Source: Gammaproteobacteria bacterium
GTDB lineage: Bacteria > Pseudomonadota > Gammaproteobacteria > Pseudomonadales > Ketobacteraceae
NCBI GenBank assembly: GCA_013178375.1
Contig: JABLXQ010000041.1
Span: 56,833 to 120,832, forward strand
Direction: 5' to 3'
DNA: 64,000 bases
Positions 54,423 through 62,750 of the stretch are shown in pieces (within the stretch, counting starts at the first letter, position 1; each line of letters begins with the position of its first letter). The translations under genes were made by a program, and so were the position numbers. The notes beneath the pieces are model-generated. The model searched no databases. It was not told the DNA's origin and saw only the letters and a program-made list of their open reading frames with translations.

Positions 54423-55274
54423 TCAGCTTTTGCGAGTTTTGCTGCGGGTGGATGTTTGTTTTGCTCCGGTTGCTGCCGGTTGGTTACTGGCGCCCTGGTG
54501 CAGGCTGGCCTGATGCCTGCGTTCGTTGGACACGACGGCCTTGCTGTTCTTGCGCATGAAGCCGCGCCCGCTTGCCAGGCGGCCCTTGATGTCCATACGC
54601 TTGTGAGCAAGTGCATCTTCTGCCGGCGCCCACTGCTCGATATCTTGGGTTTCCGGATCGAAAAATCCCACGTAGCCACCGGGCTTGACCCCGAACGAGG
54701 GCAGGGCGTTGCCCTTGCTGTCGACGCGGCCGAGAAAATCATTGCGCGTGCCTGGCTCGTCGCTGACGGTGAAATAGGTGGGCAGCACGAAATTGCAGAC
54801 AGCAACGCCTTCGATCTCATAGATTTCCGACTGCACTGCATCGCACATCTCGAACCAGTGGAACACTTCCCGCTTCGGGTGCTCCGGATGGGGGCCCTGC
54901 ACCAGCAGGTTGGCTTGTGCATCGCCGAGTAATTCCAGCGCCTCGTGCGACAGCGTGACGCTCCAGGGTTCACCCAGTTTCCGCGCCAGATCGGTGAACA
55001 CAAAACCGTAGGGAATGCCGCGCCAGTTGGTGTAGTGATAGCCAAGCGCGTCCGGCACATTGGCCTTGTCATACAGGTAGAGAATCGCATCGCCACGCAA
55101 GTCTGACAGATGACGGGTATTGGCCGGTCCGGTGGAGCCTTCCAGGCGCAAGGTGGCGCCGAAGCTCCAGTAGGGTTCGAAGTCTTCGGCGATCTGGCGG
55201 TTGATCGCGCGGATGACAGTCTGCACTTCTTCGTCGCTGATTTTTCTGGAGCGGTTGATGACGGAAATAAGCAT
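54423..55274 (-). CDS. Conserved hypothetical protein with HEALE motif
   Basis: A 283-residue soluble protein with no assured function. It contains LSHEALELLGDAQANL (His110, Glu111, Glu114) and then FEMCDAVQSEIYEIEGVAVCNFVLPTYF. This pattern recurs in uncharacterised proteins and could form a zinc site (HExxE plus the Glu142/Asp145 region), but no classic protease motif is complete. The tail is Lys/Arg/Ser-rich (TRSKTRKS). The start at 55274 (MLISVINRSRKISDEEV) is preferred to an upstream in-frame codon that would add a Pro/His-rich stretch. It is divergent from a PAS-GGEEF gene across 269 bases. Confidence 0.7.
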   Translation of the reverse strand: MLISVINRSRKISDEEVQTVIRAINRQIAEDFEPYWSFGATLRLEGSTGPANTRHLSDLRGDAILYLYDKANVPDALGYHYTNWRGIPYGFVFTDLARKLGEPWSVTLSHEALELLGDAQANLLVQGPHPEHPKREVFHWFEMCDAVQSEIYEIEGVAVCNFVLPTYFTVSDEPGTRNDFLGRVDSKGNALPSFGVKPGGYVGFFDPETQDIEQWAPAEDALAHKRMDIKGRLASGRGFMRKNSKAVVSNERRHQASLHQGASNQPAATGAKQTSTRSKTRKS

Positions 55275-55543
55275 GGATTTTTCCCGATTGCGTCGGCACG
55301 GTGACATGCCGGGTGGATGGGGCGGGTGGATGTGAATCAGAAAAAACGGCTCGCGGGCTGACGCAGACTGCAAGGGCAGCACCGGTCTGTGAGTACAGGA
55401 TACAATGTTGTGGACGGCAGAGAAAATCGTATTGGTTCAGATGTTTGCGCACCGCGCCCAGTATAACCTGAAGACGCCGCAGGTCAGCCTGGCAAATGGC
55501 TGCTATATTGGTAGCTGCGACCCGGATGGTCAGGAAATGTGCC

Positions 55544-56455
55544 ATGAACGATATGGGCTACCAGGAGCTGCTGGCGTTTGCCTTGATTTTCAAAGCCATC
55601 GCCGATAACTCCCGTGCAGTGATCGGCGTAAAGGATGTGGATGGCCGCTATATTTATGTCAACAAGGAATACACGCGGCTGTTCCAGCACACCTATGACT
55701 ATTTTATCGGTCGCACCGATCATGAGATTTTTCCCCGCGCAATTGCCGACTCCTATCGCACCACCGATTTACAGGCACAGAAACGGCCTGAAGGCATCAC
55801 GGTGGAAGAGCAAGCACCCGTGAACGGACAGTTGTCGGATTACCTGTCGATCAAGTTCCCCATTCATGATGATGCCGGACACGTTTACGCCACCGGCGTG
55901 ATTGCCACTGACATTACTGAACTGAAACGGCTGCAACATGAATTGCGGGGCCTGGCGGAACGGGACGAACTCACCGACTGTTACAACCGGCGCATGCTGT
56001 TTGAAATCGGTGCCTGCGAGGTGCGCAGTGCGCAGCGGTATGACTATCCGCTCTCGGTGATGATGTTCGATCTCGATCTGTTCAAGCAGATCAACGACAC
56101 CCACGGTCATGCGGCGGGTGATCAGGTGTTGAAAGGATTTGCGGGGCTGATCACCTCGGAATTGCGCAAGCACGATACTTTCGGTCGTATTGGTGGAGAA
56201 GAGTTCGCACTGATCCTGCCCCATACGCCAGCCGAAAATGCGCTGATGCTGGGCAACCGCATCCAGCAGCAACTGGCTCACTGTCGCGTGCTGGCGGACA
56301 ATGGTGCAGTGGTGCAGGTCACCACCAGCATCGGCATCTCGCAGTTGCACCCGGAACAGGCGGACTTCGAGGATTTGTTGCAGTCAGCTGATGGCGCGCT
56401 GTACCAGGCCAAGGTCGAAGGGCGCAACTGCATCCGCATGTTCCGGCGCCCGTAA
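55544..56455 (+). CDS. PAS-GGEEF diguanylate cyclase
   Basis: A 303-residue cytoplasmic protein with an N-terminal PAS domain (about 15-125, AVIGVKDVDGRYIYVNKEYTRLF) and a GGDEF-family domain. The active site is GGEEF (217-221), the metal site is in MFDLDLFKQINDTHGH, and an intact RxxD inhibitory site (Arg208-Lys-His-Asp211) lies five residues upstream. It should make c-di-GMP under PAS control with product inhibition. ATG 55544 is used because AGGA precedes it; earlier in-frame codons lack one. It converges on the VWA gene with a 16-base gap. Confidence 0.93.
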   Translation: MNDMGYQELLAFALIFKAIADNSRAVIGVKDVDGRYIYVNKEYTRLFQHTYDYFIGRTDHEIFPRAIADSYRTTDLQAQKRPEGITVEEQAPVNGQLSDYLSIKFPIHDDAGHVYATGVIATDITELKRLQHELRGLAERDELTDCYNRRMLFEIGACEVRSAQRYDYPLSVMMFDLDLFKQINDTHGHAAGDQVLKGFAGLITSELRKHDTFGRIGGEEFALILPHTPAENALMLGNRIQQQLAHCRVLADNGAVVQVTTSIGISQLHPEQADFEDLLQSADGALYQAKVEGRNCIRMFRRP

Positions 56456-56471
56456 CCTGTGTTGACGATGC

Positions 56472-58403
56472 TCAGGGCAAGGTCAGCGTGCTGGTTTCGT
56501 CTGCCGTGATCGTCACCTTCAGTTCCTGACCGCCGGCCTTGACGCGGTATTGTCCCGCCGGCAGTGCCAGTGCAGCGTCACCTGCATTGCCCGATGCGAT
56601 TGCCACACCTTTTTCATCCAGCACCATGAAGGACAGTTGCAGTGATTGCGTCAGCGCCTTTTGCAGTGCCGCCGCATCCTGTGCATCGAAATAGGTACCG
56701 CCTCCGATTTCGGCCCAGCCGGAAAACTGTTGCTTCAGCGCATATTCGCCGATGGCGAAACCGATGACATTCACCCGCACATCGACCCCCGACGCCCGCA
56801 GTTGTTTGATTGCGGCCGCCGGATCGCCGTTACAGGTTTCCTCACCGTCGGTAAGCAGTATCACCAGCGCCTTGCCAGGGCTGTTCGCCAGATCCTGTTG
56901 CACCAGTTTCAGCGAATCGGCAATGGGCGTACGCGCCAGATTTTTCGCGTCCAGCTTGCCGATGGTCCGGCTGATGGCGGCTTTGTCCAGCGGTGCCGGC
57001 GGCAGCAGCAAATCGGTGTCGCAACTGTCGGCCTTGCGGTGGCCGAATACCCGCAGCGCGAACTGCTGTTTGCCGGCTTCCAGCATGCCCGGCAACTGAC
57101 TGAGTGTATTTTTTGCAATATCGATCCGGCGCTTGCCATCCAGTTTTTGCAGCATGCTGCCGGATGCATCCAGCACCACTTCCACGGTCTGGAACGTTGC
57201 ATCTTTTGAGGTCCCCGCCGGTGGCATCACCTGCAATTTGCCCGGCGTTGCGGCGGGTGTTACCTTCAGTTTTGCCATGGCCAGCGACTGCGCGCTGTTG
57301 GCGGTGAGATAGTGAATGTCATAGTCACCCGGTTCTTTCGGCACTTCGATGGTCACCGGATTGCCGCGCGCGGTGTAGCTGTAGTGAATATACGAAGCGG
57401 GTTTTCCTGTGTTGGTGATGGCAATGTAATCCTGTGCATTGTCGGGGCCGCTCCATTTTACCTGGATCAGGCTGCGTGCCACGGCCGTTGCCGGCCCTTC
57501 CACGCTGGCTGCAACCGTTTCGATTTTCAGCGGCGCCCGCGCCAGCACGCGGTCGGAATCGGCGGTCATGTAACGGATTTCGTAATCGCCGGGCACTTCA
57601 GGCAACAGCAGGTTCAGCGGATTGCCTTTATCGACATAGGTATAGCCAGCGTATTGACTGTCGCGGGTGCCGGCTTTTACCACCGTGATGAATTCGCGCG
57701 GATTGGCGGGGCCTGTCCACTGGACCGACAGCGTCTGCCCGATGCGCGCGGGCGAGGTGAACTGCACGCTGGCGGCGGAATCGGTGATCTGGATCGGTGC
57801 GCTGCCCAGCGTCTTGTTGCCGCGTCCGGTGAGGTAACGGATTTCATAATTCCCCGGTTCAACGGGTGCTGTGAGTGAAACGGATTTTCCCTTGCTGGTG
57901 TAGACGTATTCGCCATACTGGCCTTCTTTCGTGCCGGCGGCCACGATGGTAATGAAATCCCGTGGATTGTCCGGTCCTTGCCACTGGATGGATATGGCAG
58001 TACTGATGGCGGCCGTGGCGGGCACCTGCAATTGCGCCGACACCGGCAGCACTTTCAGTTTTTGCCGGGCGAGGGTGGGATAGGGGCTCTCGGCACCCAG
58101 CCAGCGGATCTCATAATCCCCGGGTTCCACCGGCGCGAACAGTTGCACGCTGTCGCCCTTGGTGTAGTCATATTCGTTGTAGCGGCCCTCGGGCTCGTCG
58201 GGCTTGACGATGGTGATGAAATCCCGCGCGTTGTTTACACCCTCCAGGCCAATGTTCAGCTGGCTGTCGGCATTGGCCTGTTCCGGGGCTGACAGTGACA
58301 CCGCAAATGCGTGTGCCTGCGGCAATGCCAGCAGCAGGGCGAACAGCAGAAACAGTGCAAATCGTGATGGCGGAACATGAACAGTGTGGCTGGACAGCGA
58401 CAT
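56472..58403 (-). CDS. Secreted VWA-domain protein with four Ig-like repeats
   Basis: A 643-residue exported protein with signal peptide FALFLLFALLLALPQAHAFA. Four tandem units of about 90 residues follow (about 32-405), each with a core like GPDNPRDFITIV and an end like EPGDYEIRYL. A von Willebrand A domain comes next (about 408-600) with the metal-ion motif DASGSM and LLTDGEETCNGDP; a small C-terminal beta domain closes it. The repeats resemble cell-surface or periplasmic Ig-like modules, so adhesion or scaffold binding with Mg-dependent VWA contacts is likely. The start is 58403; an antisense-like extension over the cupin gene is rejected. It is divergent from the cupin gene. Confidence 0.85.
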   Translation of the reverse strand: MSLSSHTVHVPPSRFALFLLFALLLALPQAHAFAVSLSAPEQANADSQLNIGLEGVNNARDFITIVKPDEPEGRYNEYDYTKGDSVQLFAPVEPGDYEIRWLGAESPYPTLARQKLKVLPVSAQLQVPATAAISTAISIQWQGPDNPRDFITIVAAGTKEGQYGEYVYTSKGKSVSLTAPVEPGNYEIRYLTGRGNKTLGSAPIQITDSAASVQFTSPARIGQTLSVQWTGPANPREFITVVKAGTRDSQYAGYTYVDKGNPLNLLLPEVPGDYEIRYMTADSDRVLARAPLKIETVAASVEGPATAVARSLIQVKWSGPDNAQDYIAITNTGKPASYIHYSYTARGNPVTIEVPKEPGDYDIHYLTANSAQSLAMAKLKVTPAATPGKLQVMPPAGTSKDATFQTVEVVLDASGSMLQKLDGKRRIDIAKNTLSQLPGMLEAGKQQFALRVFGHRKADSCDTDLLLPPAPLDKAAISRTIGKLDAKNLARTPIADSLKLVQQDLANSPGKALVILLTDGEETCNGDPAAAIKQLRASGVDVRVNVIGFAIGEYALKQQFSGWAEIGGGTYFDAQDAAALQKALTQSLQLSFMVLDEKGVAIASGNAGDAALALPAGQYRVKAGGQELKVTITADETSTLTLP

Positions 58404-58643
58404 GTGATTTCCCTGTGCAACAAAGTGAGCGAAGCGGATTCTGGCATGCCTGCCTTTGCACTGACAATTCGGCCTGCCACTACAGCGGCCACTTTGTGAA
58501 AAATGACGCAAAGTAGTGACACACAGTAATGACGCAAAGCGCGGCCGGATTTCGCGAGTCGATGCGCTGCGGACTCGCTGTTGTTCTATTGGCGTGCTGG
58601 CGTAGAATCTGGAGTCACCCCGATCTTTTCCGGAATCCCCGCC

Positions 58644-59045
58644 ATGACCGAAACCAGCCCCAGCCAGGACGCCATCATCACCGTTCGCCCCGATCACACC
58701 GTCGACACCCTGCAGAAACTGCCGAATTATGTCGGTATTTCCGGCGTCACCGCTGGCGCCACGGGTATCTCCATGAACCGGGTGATCATTCCCCCCGGTG
58801 CCAGAGCCGAGCCGCACTTTCATCGCGGCTTTGAAACGGCGATCTATCTGCTGCAGGGGCGTGTGGAAACCCGCTACGGCCACAATCTGCAGCATTCCGT
58901 TATCAACGTGGCCGGCGATTTCATCTTCATTCCTGCCGGCGTGCCCCACCAGCCCATCAACCTGAGCACCAGCGAAACCGCCATTGCCATCGTGGCGCGC
59001 AACGATCCCAACGAGCAGGAAAGCGTGCAGGCCTATCGGCCTTAG
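58644..59045 (+). CDS. Cupin-domain protein
   Basis: A 133-residue single cupin. The metal-binding first motif is GARAEPHFHRGFETAIYLLQGRV (two His and a Glu), and the second motif contains DFIFIPAGVPHQPIN with a His. A metal-dependent isomerase, dioxygenase or binding role is possible, but small cupins are hard to assign. ATG 58644 gives the usual length, with a weak GGAA upstream. It is transcribed divergently from the VWA gene across 240 bases. Confidence 0.85.
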   Translation: MTETSPSQDAIITVRPDHTVDTLQKLPNYVGISGVTAGATGISMNRVIIPPGARAEPHFHRGFETAIYLLQGRVETRYGHNLQHSVINVAGDFIFIPAGVPHQPINLSTSETAIAIVARNDPNEQESVQAYRP

Positions 59046-59211
59046 CATCTATTCCGGTTAGGTAATTCACGGTGACGGACGCACGCCGACTGGCACATGA
59101 GGACACGAATTTGCGCAAGGGGCTTGATTAACGGGGCCTGTTTGGTGGGAAAATGTCCGGCTGGATTCTGAAAGCTGACCAAACGGCATAACAATAAGAC
59201 GGGGTGTTTTG

Positions 59212-60246
59212 ATGAGGGCATATTGGGCAGCGCTTGTGTTGGCGGCGATCATGTTGACGGGATGTTCGAAAGTACCCCTGTGCAAGGTACCCGTGATCTA
59301 CGATTTTGATCTTGCCACCAAGCCCACGGCTGAAGAGCTGGCAACCTGTCTGGACCCCCGTTCATTCAAAATGTCCACCGCGCGTATCTACGCAGAGCCG
59401 CGCCTGCCCAGTCCCTGGCTTGCCTGTGACGGCCCGTTGTCTGGCCGCAGCCAGGACGAGATCTATCAATGTGCGGATCAGGCATTCTGGGAAGGATTCT
59501 CGGACGGCCGCCTCGACAAGCGGGTGAGCGCGGAAAAACGCGTGGGTGAGGCTTTGGCATTGCTGCAGGACTGGGACGAGCAGGAAAAACTCGCGCGCAT
59601 GCACTTTCTGCGCGGATCGTTGCGCATGGCCATGGCGCTTGAAAACGGCAAGCTGCAGTACGCCATGTTCAGCAATTACTATGTCGGCAGAGACATGCGA
59701 CGGTCGGAAGAGCAGGACCCCGATGGCATCGCCGCCCCTGCGTTTCTCAACGCGCTCGATATGGCCAATGCCGCTGTTTTCAAACGCTGGAACACGGCAA
59801 CCACGCTGGCGGATGAAGCCATCGTCGATGCCTACCATGTCGGCATCGGTGCGGCCTTCGCGGTTGGCGGCACTCTGATCGGATTTCCATTGGCGACCGG
59901 CATACCGGACAAAACGGTGACCATGATGGAAGAGGTGCCCTGCGATATCTATTTTTGCACCGACAATACCCAGAAGGCGCCGTTCGCCGTTCCGGGACTG
60001 GCTTTTCATCAGGCAGAAGGTTATGCCCGCGTCGGTGACAGGGAGAACATGATGCGCTGGATCGAAACTGCGCGCGCGGCTCCTGGCTATGAAGATTGGT
60101 TTTTCAACTATATCGTGGAAGGCGTGGCGGCAGACCCGGATGCCTTTCTGCAGAAATTCTCACAGTACGGAAACGATGGCGCGCCCTTTATGGAAGTGTA
60201 TGCGAACAGCAACTTTGGTTGCGTGTTCTGTCATGGGCGGATGTAG
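59212..60246 (+). CDS. Lipoprotein with a C-terminal CxxCH heme-like motif
   Basis: A 344-residue predicted lipoprotein (lipobox LTGC after MRAYWAALVLAAIM) of no recognised family. The body is helical with several Cys (CKVP, LATC, LACD, YQCAD, CDIYFC). The last residues are FGCVFCHGRM, a CxxCH (Cys337, Cys340, His341) only three residues from the end. Such a terminal site could bind heme c if exported, though an isolated site without a nearby Met or His ligand is unusual. ATG 59212 follows GGGGTG; a TTG one codon earlier is unlikely. It lies 41 bases before the nitroreductase gene. Confidence 0.75.
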   Translation: MRAYWAALVLAAIMLTGCSKVPLCKVPVIYDFDLATKPTAEELATCLDPRSFKMSTARIYAEPRLPSPWLACDGPLSGRSQDEIYQCADQAFWEGFSDGRLDKRVSAEKRVGEALALLQDWDEQEKLARMHFLRGSLRMAMALENGKLQYAMFSNYYVGRDMRRSEEQDPDGIAAPAFLNALDMANAAVFKRWNTATTLADEAIVDAYHVGIGAAFAVGGTLIGFPLATGIPDKTVTMMEEVPCDIYFCTDNTQKAPFAVPGLAFHQAEGYARVGDRENMMRWIETARAAPGYEDWFFNYIVEGVAADPDAFLQKFSQYGNDGAPFMEVYANSNFGCVFCHGRM

Positions 60247-60287
60247 AACTCTTTTGCAATCACCTGAACAAGCGGAGTTAACGAATC

Positions 60288-61130
60288 ATGTCCGAGATCG
60301 ACAGCAAAGTGGAACCCCAGAGCTCGTTTCTGGAAGACCTGAAAGAGACCTTGCGCAGAGGCAAGACCATCGACGGCTACGATTACAACGTAAAGAAGCG
60401 CTATTACGAGCCGGCGCCGGAAAGCAGCTACGGCGAAGAATTCCGGCAGGTAGTGGAAAGCCGGCGTTCGGTGCGCAAGTTTACCGACCGCAAGATACCC
60501 AAGGATGTGCTGGATGCCTGTCTTGATCTGGCGTTGCTGGCCCCCAGCTCCTGCAATTTGCAACCCTGGGAATTTCACGTTGTGCAATCGCCGGAAAAAA
60601 AGCAGAAGCTGGTTGAGGCCTGCATGAGCCAGAATGCGGCGACCACGGCGGCGGAGCTGATTGTGGTGGTAGCCCGCACAAAAAATTGGCCGGAAATAGC
60701 GAAGCTGAATATCGATCAGTGGCCACAGGAAAAGATTCCCAAACACTGGAAGGATTTTTATACCAAGGGTGTGAAATTCACCTATTGGCAGGGGCCACTG
60801 CATAGCATTGGTGCGATAAAGAAAGCAGTGACCAGTGTGGCGGGTTTGTTCCGGCCGATGCCGCGCGGACCCTTTACCAAATCGGACATGCGGGTCTGGG
60901 CGATCAAGAGTGTTGCACTGGCAGCTGAAAACCTGATGCTGGCATTCCGCGCTTACGGGTTTGATTCGTGCCCGATGGAAGGCATGGACGAAAACCGCGT
61001 CAGAAAACTGCTGGATCTGCCACGGGATGCTGAAGTGGTGATGGTGGTGGGAGCGGGCGAGCGCGCCAAAGACGGAGTTTATTTTCCGCGGGTGAAATTC
61101 GATCGCAAGAATTTTGTGCGGTATGTTTGA
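60288..61130 (+). CDS. Nitroreductase family protein
   Basis: A 280-residue flavin-dependent nitroreductase-like protein. FMN-site features include VVESRRSVRKFTDRKIP (about 54-70), LLAPSSCNLQPWEFHVV and the late AEVVMVVGAGERAKDG. A helical N-terminal extension (MSEIDSKVEPQSSFLEDLKETLRR) and a central insertion (NWPEIAKLNIDQWPQEKIPKHW) make it longer than typical members. It likely reduces nitroaromatics, quinones or a related substrate with NAD(P)H. It follows the lipoprotein gene by 41 bases and may be co-transcribed with it. Confidence 0.9.
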   Translation: MSEIDSKVEPQSSFLEDLKETLRRGKTIDGYDYNVKKRYYEPAPESSYGEEFRQVVESRRSVRKFTDRKIPKDVLDACLDLALLAPSSCNLQPWEFHVVQSPEKKQKLVEACMSQNAATTAAELIVVVARTKNWPEIAKLNIDQWPQEKIPKHWKDFYTKGVKFTYWQGPLHSIGAIKKAVTSVAGLFRPMPRGPFTKSDMRVWAIKSVALAAENLMLAFRAYGFDSCPMEGMDENRVRKLLDLPRDAEVVMVVGAGERAKDGVYFPRVKFDRKNFVRYV

Positions 61131-61278
61131 GTTTGCGTAAGGGGGTGCCCTGCAACTTTGTATCGGTATGAGCAGTGCAGCCCGTCACAGCGGCACTGTT
61201 ACCGGTTTGCATATCCCGCTCATCAGGATGTGGGCGTGAATTCTGACATAAATCAGCTTTTTGTCGACATTAACCTGA

Positions 61279-61294
61279 ATTACAGATTTGTAAT
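61279..61294 (+). promoter_or_regulatory. Metal-response-regulator box before the Cus-like operon
   Basis: ATTACA-N4-TGTAAT forms a 16-base palindrome about 107 bases before the TolC-type gene. It resembles the cop/cus boxes bound by CusR/CopR-type regulators. The rest of the 270-base gap (61131-61400) shows no gene. Confidence 0.6.
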
Positions 61295-61400
61295 GTGATT
61301 TTCAGGTGATAGTTTCGTACATTGCATCTGCATGAGCAGCAAAGGGGGGGCTGCGGTCCGGCCAATGACTATTGCCGATTAGCGAGGCGAAACGAGCGTT

Positions 61401-62750
61401 ATGCCAATGAAAGCGACACGTTTTGTTTTTCTTCCCTTGCTTGCGTTGCTGTCCACCGGGTTTTGCCTGGCGCAGCCGGAAATGCCGGCGCCCTGGCCAC
61501 TGGAAGCAGTGGTGGACATGGCGCGCGAGCAACGCCAGGAAATCATTGCGGCACGAGCCCGTGCTGATGCAGCCAGGGAGCGTCCCGTCATCGTGTCGGC
61601 GCTGGAAGATCCCATGCTGGCGCCGTCCATTGATCATTACCCTTTCGACAGGATGGCCAGTGAAGAGCCGATGCCGGCGTCGACAGAGCCCCCCATGGAG
61701 GGCGAGCCGGCATCAGCCCCGATAACGACCAGCGGAGATGACAATGATCGGCGCTATGACTGGAGTGTCAGTATCGAGCAGCGGTTCCCCCTGTCAAAGG
61801 TGTTGACGCATCGTCGCCATGCTGCAGAAGCCGATGCCGAGAAAGCAGCGGCCGAAGCTGACCGCATGGCGCTGGATGTCGAACTGGAGGCCATTACTGC
61901 CTTTTACATGGTGCAGGAAAAGCGGCGCATGGCGACGGTGGTCCAGCAGCAGATTGCGCTTGCCCGGCAGTTTGTGAACGCAGCCAATGCCCGTTATGGT
62001 TCCGGTTCGGGCAATCAGTCGGAAGTCTTGCGGGTCGAGGTTGAAGTGGCGCGGCTCGAATCCTCGGCGCGTGCATTGCAGGCGGGTATCCGCTCGGCAG
62101 AAGCCATGCTCAACACCAGTATTGGTCGTGATACCGGGATGCCGGTTCCTGATCTTGTTAGTCCGAAACTCGATAATCCGTTACCGTCCCGTGACGAGGT
62201 ATCCGCTGCGGCATTGCGGCAGCGACCGGAATTGCAGATGGGTAACGCCGAACTGTCCCGCGCCATGGCGGATGTGCAAGCGATGCGCTCCATGTATTCC
62301 CCGATGGGCATGGTGCGTGTGGGCTATGCATCGACGATGGCGGAGGGGAAGGGGGCCATGCTGATGGTAGGCGTCAGCCTGCCGATCTGGCGCGACAAAT
62401 TGCGCGGTGGTGTGGCAGAGGCCCGCGCGATGGAGCGCATGGCCAGCGCCGATCTGGAATCCATGAAGCGGATGGTGGAGGGCGATGCCATTGCGGCACG
62501 CGATCAGCTCGAAGTGGCGCAGATCCAGTATCTCGCCTTGCGTGATGATGTTGTGCCCCGTGCGCATCGTTTGATTCAGCCAACCCTGTCGGTTTACGCC
62601 TCGGGCCAGGGCAATCTGTTTGCCGTGATCGAAGCCGCGCAGGCGTTATGGGATGTGGAGGCCGAGTTTGTGATGGCTGAAACCACGTTGGGCGTCGCCT
62701 GGGCCCTACTTGATCGCATGACCGGTACGACAAAGGACCACACTCCATGA
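61401..62750 (+). CDS. TolC-type outer-membrane factor of a Cus-like metal efflux system
   Basis: A 449-residue outer-membrane factor of the TolC/CusC type. After a signal peptide (FVFLPLLALLSTGFCLA) come the two pseudo-repeat helical hairpins of the barrel-tunnel, with VDMAREQRQEIIAARARADAA, EIRQRFPLSKVL-like DWSVSIEQRFPLSKV and ALRQRPELQMGNAEL. A Met/Pro/Glu-rich insertion (EEPMPASTEPPMEGEP) and frequent Met (MRSMYSPMGMV) suggest copper or silver handling. It would form the exit duct with the following adaptor, whose ATG overlaps this stop (ATGA). A start at the second Met (61407) is possible. Confidence 0.88.
   Translation: MPMKATRFVFLPLLALLSTGFCLAQPEMPAPWPLEAVVDMAREQRQEIIAARARADAARERPVIVSALEDPMLAPSIDHYPFDRMASEEPMPASTEPPMEGEPASAPITTSGDDNDRRYDWSVSIEQRFPLSKVLTHRRHAAEADAEKAAAEADRMALDVELEAITAFYMVQEKRRMATVVQQQIALARQFVNAANARYGSGSGNQSEVLRVEVEVARLESSARALQAGIRSAEAMLNTSIGRDTGMPVPDLVSPKLDNPLPSRDEVSAAALRQRPELQMGNAELSRAMADVQAMRSMYSPMGMVRVGYASTMAEGKGAMLMVGVSLPIWRDKLRGGVAEARAMERMASADLESMKRMVEGDAIAARDQLEVAQIQYLALRDDVVPRAHRLIQPTLSVYASGQGNLFAVIEAAQALWDVEAEFVMAETTLGVAWALLDRMTGTTKDHTP

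Noticed and set aside
58404..59048. 215-residue N-terminal extension of the VWA gene
   Set aside because: It overlaps the cupin gene in antisense and would place the signal peptide internally; ATG 58403 gives a proper signal peptide.
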